A DNA stretch of 41,865 nt from positions 1-41,865 of the forward strand of contig CAMFIX010000002.1 of NCBI GenBank assembly GCA_945952425.1, written 5' to 3'. The stretch's first letter is position 1. Each line of letters starts with the position of its first letter. Below the pieces are notes generated by a model. The model did no database searches. It saw only the letters and a list, made by a program, of their open reading frames with translations, and was not told where the DNA came from. Both the position numbers and the translations under genes were made by a program. Shown piece after piece: positions 37,646 to 41,865 of the stretch. Origin of the DNA: an uncultured Pseudorhodobacter sp. Its GTDB lineage: Bacteria > Pseudomonadota > Alphaproteobacteria > Rhodobacterales > Rhodobacteraceae.

Positions 37646-37689
37646 CCGCGGCCCCGCGACCAAAAGGCGCGGGGCCGCGGATGTTTTTG
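37646..37689 (+). terminator. Terminator after the peroxiredoxin gene
   Basis: CCGCGGCCCCGCG / CGCGGGGCCGCGG then ATGTTTTT. Confidence 0.75.
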
Positions 37690-37767
37690 AATCTTCCCCT
37701 GACGGCATTTCATGCGACATAGTCTTGCGCCATCCGCCGCCAGAGCGGGGCGAAGGGGGAGAAAGAG

Positions 37768-39093
37768 ATGACGCGCAAGGCGCTGCGGATCACCGCGGAG
37801 GAGGCGGCTGCCCTGGTGCAGCCCGGGATGTGGCTGGATTACGGGGTCATCCTCGGCCAGCCGGATGCGTTCGACACGGCGCTGGCGGCGCGCATCCGGG
37901 CCGGAGACGTCAGCCGGGTCAAGATCCGCTCCTGCATCTCGGCCCGGGCGCGGGCGGTGCTGGAGGCCGATCCGGACGGGCGCCATGTCATGTGGCACTC
38001 CACCCATTTCGGCGGCTATGACCGGCGGAAGTCGGACCAGGGCATCGCGCATTACCTGCCCGTCAACCTGGGCGAAGTGCCGGACTATTACCGCCGCTTC
38101 ATCGACCCGGTGGACATCGCCGTGCTGAAAGTCGCGCCGATGGAGGACGGCGGCTGGTTCAATTTCGGGCCCTCGACCCTTTGGCTGCAGGCCTTGACGG
38201 AACGGGCCAAGGTCGTGGTGGTCGAGGAATGCGCCGCCATGCCGCGCGTGCGGGGCCCGGGCACGGCGATCCATGCGAGCCAGGTGGATTTCGTCATTCC
38301 CGGCGACGGCCAACCCCTGCCGGAGCTGCCTAAGGCGCCGGTCTCCGAGGTGGACCGCGCCGTGGCCCGGCTGATCGCCGCCGAGATCGAGGACGGCGCC
38401 TGTCTGCAGATCGGCATCGGGGGGATGCCGAATGCGGTCTGCTCGCTGCTCGCGGAAAGCGGCATCCATGACCTGGGCATCCATACCGAGATGCTGACCG
38501 ATGGGATCGTGGACCTGTATCGCGCGGGCAAGATCACCGGGGCGCGCAAGCAGATGGATGTGGGCAAGATGGTCGCCACTTTCGCCCTGGGCTCGCAATA
38601 TCTGTATGATTTCCTGGACGACAATCCGGAGGTGGAGTTCCACCCCGTCGATCACACCAACCTGCCGCATTCGATCATGAGGAACGACAATGTCGCCTCG
38701 ATCAACAACACGACGCAGATCGACCTGCAGGGCCAGGCGGCCTCGGAATCGGATGGGTTCCGGCATATCTCGGGCACCGGCGGGCAGCTGCAATTCGTGC
38801 GCGGGGCCTATGCGTCCAAGGGGGGCAAGAGCTTCATCTGCCTGGCCTCGACCTATGAGAAGAAGGGCGAGAGGCGCAGTCGTATCGTGCCGGCGCTGAC
38901 GCGGGGCAATGTGGTGACCACGCCGCGGACGGATGCGATGTATGTGGTGACGGAATACGGCATGGTCTGCCTGAAGGGCCGCACGGTGCCAGAGCGGGCG
39001 AAATTGTTGATCGGCATCGCCCATCCCGATTTCCGCGAAGAGCTGGAACGCGAGGCCCATGCGGCGGGGCTGATCCCCAAGGCCTATTGGTGA
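37768..39093 (+). CDS. Acetyl-CoA hydrolase/CoA-transferase family protein
   Basis: LQIGIGGMPNAVCSLLAESGIHDLGIHTEMLTDGIVDLYRAG; TQIDLQGQAASESDGFRHISGTGGQLQFVRGAYASKGGKSFICLAST. Confidence 0.9.
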   Translation: MTRKALRITAEEAAALVQPGMWLDYGVILGQPDAFDTALAARIRAGDVSRVKIRSCISARARAVLEADPDGRHVMWHSTHFGGYDRRKSDQGIAHYLPVNLGEVPDYYRRFIDPVDIAVLKVAPMEDGGWFNFGPSTLWLQALTERAKVVVVEECAAMPRVRGPGTAIHASQVDFVIPGDGQPLPELPKAPVSEVDRAVARLIAAEIEDGACLQIGIGGMPNAVCSLLAESGIHDLGIHTEMLTDGIVDLYRAGKITGARKQMDVGKMVATFALGSQYLYDFLDDNPEVEFHPVDHTNLPHSIMRNDNVASINNTTQIDLQGQAASESDGFRHISGTGGQLQFVRGAYASKGGKSFICLASTYEKKGERRSRIVPALTRGNVVTTPRTDAMYVVTEYGMVCLKGRTVPERAKLLIGIAHPDFREELEREAHAAGLIPKAYW

Positions 39094-39106
39094 AACGGCC
39101 GGGCCG

Positions 39107-39138
39107 GGCATCGAGCCCGCCCCGCCCGTTGCTGCCGC
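39107..39138 (+). repeat. 33-bp REP-like element, single copy C
   Basis: GGCATCGAGCCCG-CCCCGCCCG-TTGCTGCCGC: same box-N9-box architecture as 35191-35292. Confidence 0.8.
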
Positions 39139-39146
39139 TTCCCTCA

Positions 39147-39185
39147 TAAAAAACGGCCCGCGCGGGAGGAGGTGCGCGGGCCGTT
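39147..39185 (-). terminator. Terminator of glnK-amtB
   Basis: AACGGCCCGCGC / GCGCGGGCCGTT; minus strand continues TTTTATG. Confidence 0.75.
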
Positions 39186-39227
39186 CGAGGTTCCGGGGCG
39201 CGGGAGGATGCGCCCCGGCCGTAAGGT

Positions 39228-40568
39228 TTAGCCGTGGTAGGCCTGTTCGCCATGCTCGACCAGGTCGAGACCCTGACGCTCGGTGTCGCTGTCGACGCGC
39301 AGGCCGAAGATCATGTCGACGACCTTGTAGAGCACGAAGGAGACGACGCCCGACCAGACCAGGGTGATGGCGACGGCTTCGAACTGGATCCAGGTCTGCG
39401 CGGCGATGGAGTAATCGTCGCCCTTCACCCCGCCCAGCGAGCCCGCCGAAAGGATGCCGGTGCCGATGGCGCCCACGATCCCGCCGACGCAGTGCACGCC
39501 GAAGACGTCGAGGCTGTCGTCATACTTCAGCTTGTTCTTCACCACGGTGACGAAGAAGTAGCAGATCAGCGCCACGACGATGCCGAGGATGATCGCGCCC
39601 ATCGGCCCGATCGTGCCGCAGGCCGGGGTGATCGCCACGAGGCCGGCCACCATGCCCGAGGCCGCGCCCAGCATCGAGGCGGTGCCGCGCTGCAAGGCTT
39701 CGATGGCGCTCCACGCCAGGGCGGCGGCGGCTGTGGCGATGAAGGTGTTGATCATCGCCAGCCCCGCGCCGCCATTGGCTTCAAGGTTCGAACCGACGTT
39801 GAAGCCGAACCAGCCGAACCACAGCATCGAGGCGCCGATCATCGTCATGACCATCGAATGCGGGGCCATGTTCTCTTTGCCATAGCCCAGGCGCTTGCCG
39901 ATCACGAGGCAGCCGACGAAGGCCGCGATCCCGGCGTTGATATGCACCACGGTGCCGCCGGCGAAGTCGATGGCGCCCATCTTGAACAGGAGGCCATTGG
40001 CATCCCAGACCATGTGGGCAATCGGGAAATAGGCGAAGGTCACCCACAAAGCCATGAACAGCAGCACGGATTTGAACTTCACGCGCTCGGCCCAGGCGCC
40101 GATGATAAGGCCGGGGGTGATGGCCGCGAAGGTCATCTGGAAGGCGATGAAGACATATTCCGGAATGACATAGCCGGCCGAGAAGGTCGCGGCCATGCTG
40201 TCGGCCGACACGCCCTTCAGGAAGACCTTGGCAAAGCCGCCCCAATAGGGCGAGGTGCCGCCGCCGAAGGTCACCGAATAGCCGTAGATCACCCAGAGCA
40301 GCATCACCATGCAGGCGATGACCGTGGTCTGCATCAGGATCGACAGCATGTTCTTCGACCGCACCAGGCCGCCGTAGAACAGCGCCAGCCCCGGGATGGT
40401 CATGAACAGGACCAGCGCCGAGGAAGTCATCATCCAGGACACGTCGCCCTTGTCCATCACCGGCGCGGCCGCGGCGGCCGTGGTCGCGGTGGCATCCTGG
40501 GCCAGCGCGGGAAGGGCCGTCAGCGCCCCAAGCGCCGCAAGGCCCGCGATTTTCGTCATCGTCTTCAT
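39228..40568 (-). CDS. amtB: Ammonium transporter AmtB
   Basis: Signal peptide; DKGDVSWMMTSSALVLFMTIPGLALFYGGLVRSKNMLSILMQ; FAGGTVVHINAGIAAFVG; VHCVGGIVGAIGTG. Confidence 0.96.
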   Translation of the reverse strand: MKTMTKIAGLAALGALTALPALAQDATATTAAAAAPVMDKGDVSWMMTSSALVLFMTIPGLALFYGGLVRSKNMLSILMQTTVIACMVMLLWVIYGYSVTFGGGTSPYWGGFAKVFLKGVSADSMAATFSAGYVIPEYVFIAFQMTFAAITPGLIIGAWAERVKFKSVLLFMALWVTFAYFPIAHMVWDANGLLFKMGAIDFAGGTVVHINAGIAAFVGCLVIGKRLGYGKENMAPHSMVMTMIGASMLWFGWFGFNVGSNLEANGGAGLAMINTFIATAAAALAWSAIEALQRGTASMLGAASGMVAGLVAITPACGTIGPMGAIILGIVVALICYFFVTVVKNKLKYDDSLDVFGVHCVGGIVGAIGTGILSAGSLGGVKGDDYSIAAQTWIQFEAVAITLVWSGVVSFVLYKVVDMIFGLRVDSDTERQGLDLVEHGEQAYHG

Positions 40569-40582
40569 TCTTCCCTCACCCC

Positions 40583-40921
40583 TCAGAGAGCATCATCATC
40601 GGTTTCGCCGGTGCGCACGCGCACGGCCTGCGCCACGTCGATCACGAAGATCTTGCCGTCGCCGATCTTGCCGGTGCGCGCGGTCTTGGTGATCGTATCC
40701 ACCACCTGGTCGGCCAGATTGTCGGCCACCACGATCTCCAGCCGCATCTTCGGCACAAAGTTCACCGCATATTCGGCGCCGCGGTAAATCTCGGTATGGC
40801 CGGACTGCAGGCCAAAGCCCTTGATTTCGGTCACCATCATGCCGCGCACCCCGATCCCGGTCAGCGCCTCGCGCACTTCTTCAAGCTTGAACGGCTTGAT
40901 GGCCGCAATGATCAGCTTCAC
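40583..40921 (-). CDS. glnK: P-II nitrogen regulatory protein GlnK/GlnB
   Basis: MKLIIAAIKPFKLEEVREALTGIGVRGMMVTEIKGFGLQSGHTEIYRGAEYAVNFVPK; adjacent to amtB. Confidence 0.95.
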   Translation of the reverse strand: MKLIIAAIKPFKLEEVREALTGIGVRGMMVTEIKGFGLQSGHTEIYRGAEYAVNFVPKMRLEIVVADNLADQVVDTITKTARTGKIGDGKIFVIDVAQAVRVRTGETDDDAL

Positions 40922-41025
40922 GTCGCACCCCTTTCCTTGGATCGTTCCCAGACTGGCCCCATCAAGGCCTTGCCGTCATGACGGGCCTTTCCGCGCTGCA
41001 GCACAAGTTTGCGGCGCGGGCGGCT

Positions 41026-41098
41026 GGCGCATTTTCGGGCAAATGCGCCTGTTTTTAGGGCAATAGCGCCAGGGCGCCCAAATTTAAGGCAAAATGCA
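41026..41098 (-). promoter_or_regulatory. Three iterated GCGC-(n)-TTT-nn-GGCAA-n-GC sites upstream of glnK
   Basis: GCGCATTTTCGGGCAAATGCGC; GCGCCTGTTTTTAGGGCAATAGCGC; GCGCCCAAATTTAAGGCAAAATGCA. Confidence 0.5.
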
Positions 41099-41197
41099 GA
41101 GGCGAATCGCGCGACTCGGTCCCTCCCCTTTTCCGCAAAAGCCGGTTATTCTCCGCCCCCAAGCGCCCGAAAGCGGCGACAGAGGCATGAGGACAGG

Positions 41198-41865
41198 ATG
41201 GCATCGACAGGCAAGGGCCGGGGGCTCACGGCGGACAAACGCTATGACAGCCGCGCCAAGGCGACCAAGCCGGCGCCGTCGCGCAAGCCGGCCGCGAAAC
41301 CGCCGAAACGGGCGCCGCGCAAGCGCGGGGTCTTCTCGCGCTTCGTTTTGTGGGTCTGGGGCATCTTCTGGGCGATCTTCTGGCGGCTGGGGCTGCTCTT
41401 CGGGCTGACGCTGGCCTGCGCGGTGCTTTACTTCTATGTCCAGCTGCCCGATGTCGGCCAGCTGATCGACGGCCGGGCCCGCGGCTCTGTCACGATGCTG
41501 GATGCCAACGACCAGACCTTCGCCTGGCGCGGCGAGACCTTCGGCGGCCAGGTCACCCCGGATACGGTCAGCCCGAACCTGCTGCACGCGGTGATCGCGA
41601 CCGAGGACAAGAGGTTCTATCACCACTTCGGGGTCTCGCCCCGGGGCATCCTCTCGGCCATCGCGATCAACCTCTCGGCCGGGCGGGGGGCCTTCGAGGG
41701 CAATGGCGGGTCCACCATCACCCAGCAGACGGCGAAGCTTTTGTGCCTGGGCGTCAAATACGACCCCCGCCAGTGGAAGTCTGAATCCGCCTACGAGGAC
41801 GATTGCCGCTCGGGCGGGCTGGTGCGCAAGATCAAGGAAGTGCCTTACGCCATCGCGATGGAGGT
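41198..41865 (+). CDS. Class A penicillin-binding protein (PBP1A-like) N-terminus, truncated at the window end
   Basis: Basic cytoplasmic tail, TM (FGLTLACAVLYFYVQLPDVGQL), transglycosylase motifs ATEDKRFYHHFGVSPRGI and GNGGSTITQQTAKLL. Confidence 0.9.
   Translation, partial: MASTGKGRGLTADKRYDSRAKATKPAPSRKPAAKPPKRAPRKRGVFSRFVLWVWGIFWAIFWRLGLLFGLTLACAVLYFYVQLPDVGQLIDGRARGSVTMLDANDQTFAWRGETFGGQVTPDTVSPNLLHAVIATEDKRFYHHFGVSPRGILSAIAINLSAGRGAFEGNGGSTITQQTAKLLCLGVKYDPRQWKSESAYEDDCRSGGLVRKIKEVPYAIAME

Overview
The window looks like an ordinary chromosomal segment from a high-GC alphaproteobacterium, most likely Rhodobacteraceae (family-level inference from gene content, not tested by search). It encodes about 38 genes: glycolate oxidase glcE (partial)/glcF plus an S1 protease; hsp20; a repeat-bearing peptidoglycan-binding-like protein; an SSADH (gabD-like); an AlkZ/YcaQ-like protein, a TetR regulator and a NADAR protein; a DgcA/TMADH-like flavoprotein; a flagellar block (orphan ORF, motB, flgE, flgK, flgL, flgI) followed by a small PAS/MCP-tip protein; argD-argF; a sulfotransferase; a His-rich RTX-like protein; a 5'-nucleotidase; DUF952-pyrD; a five-gene oligopeptide ABC operon; epmA and efp (divergent); rsmD; an FAD reductase; a peroxiredoxin; a CoA-transferase; glnK-amtB; and the start of a class A PBP. 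I saw no rRNA, tRNA, CRISPR array, prophage, transposase or obvious defence island. The most interesting signals are non-coding. (1) A set of TTRA-N7-TTRA (CtrA-like) boxes precedes the orphan flagellar-locus gene, motB, flgE, the PAS/MCP-tip gene and the sulfotransferase. (2) A three-copy intergenic element has a covarying hairpin followed by a TATTTGAGCAAGTATGAAA-type box. (3) A second, REP/BIME-like 33-bp element (GGCATCGAGCCCG-N9-TTGCTGCCGC) occurs as an inverted pair and as a singlet, each time between convergent genes. (4) Three iterated sites lie upstream of glnK-amtB. (5) One protein combines a (HADxx)6 histidine/acid repeat with a C-terminal RTX-like region. Nothing here is proof of a dramatic new system; these are testable leads. 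All calls were made by eye from the sequence.
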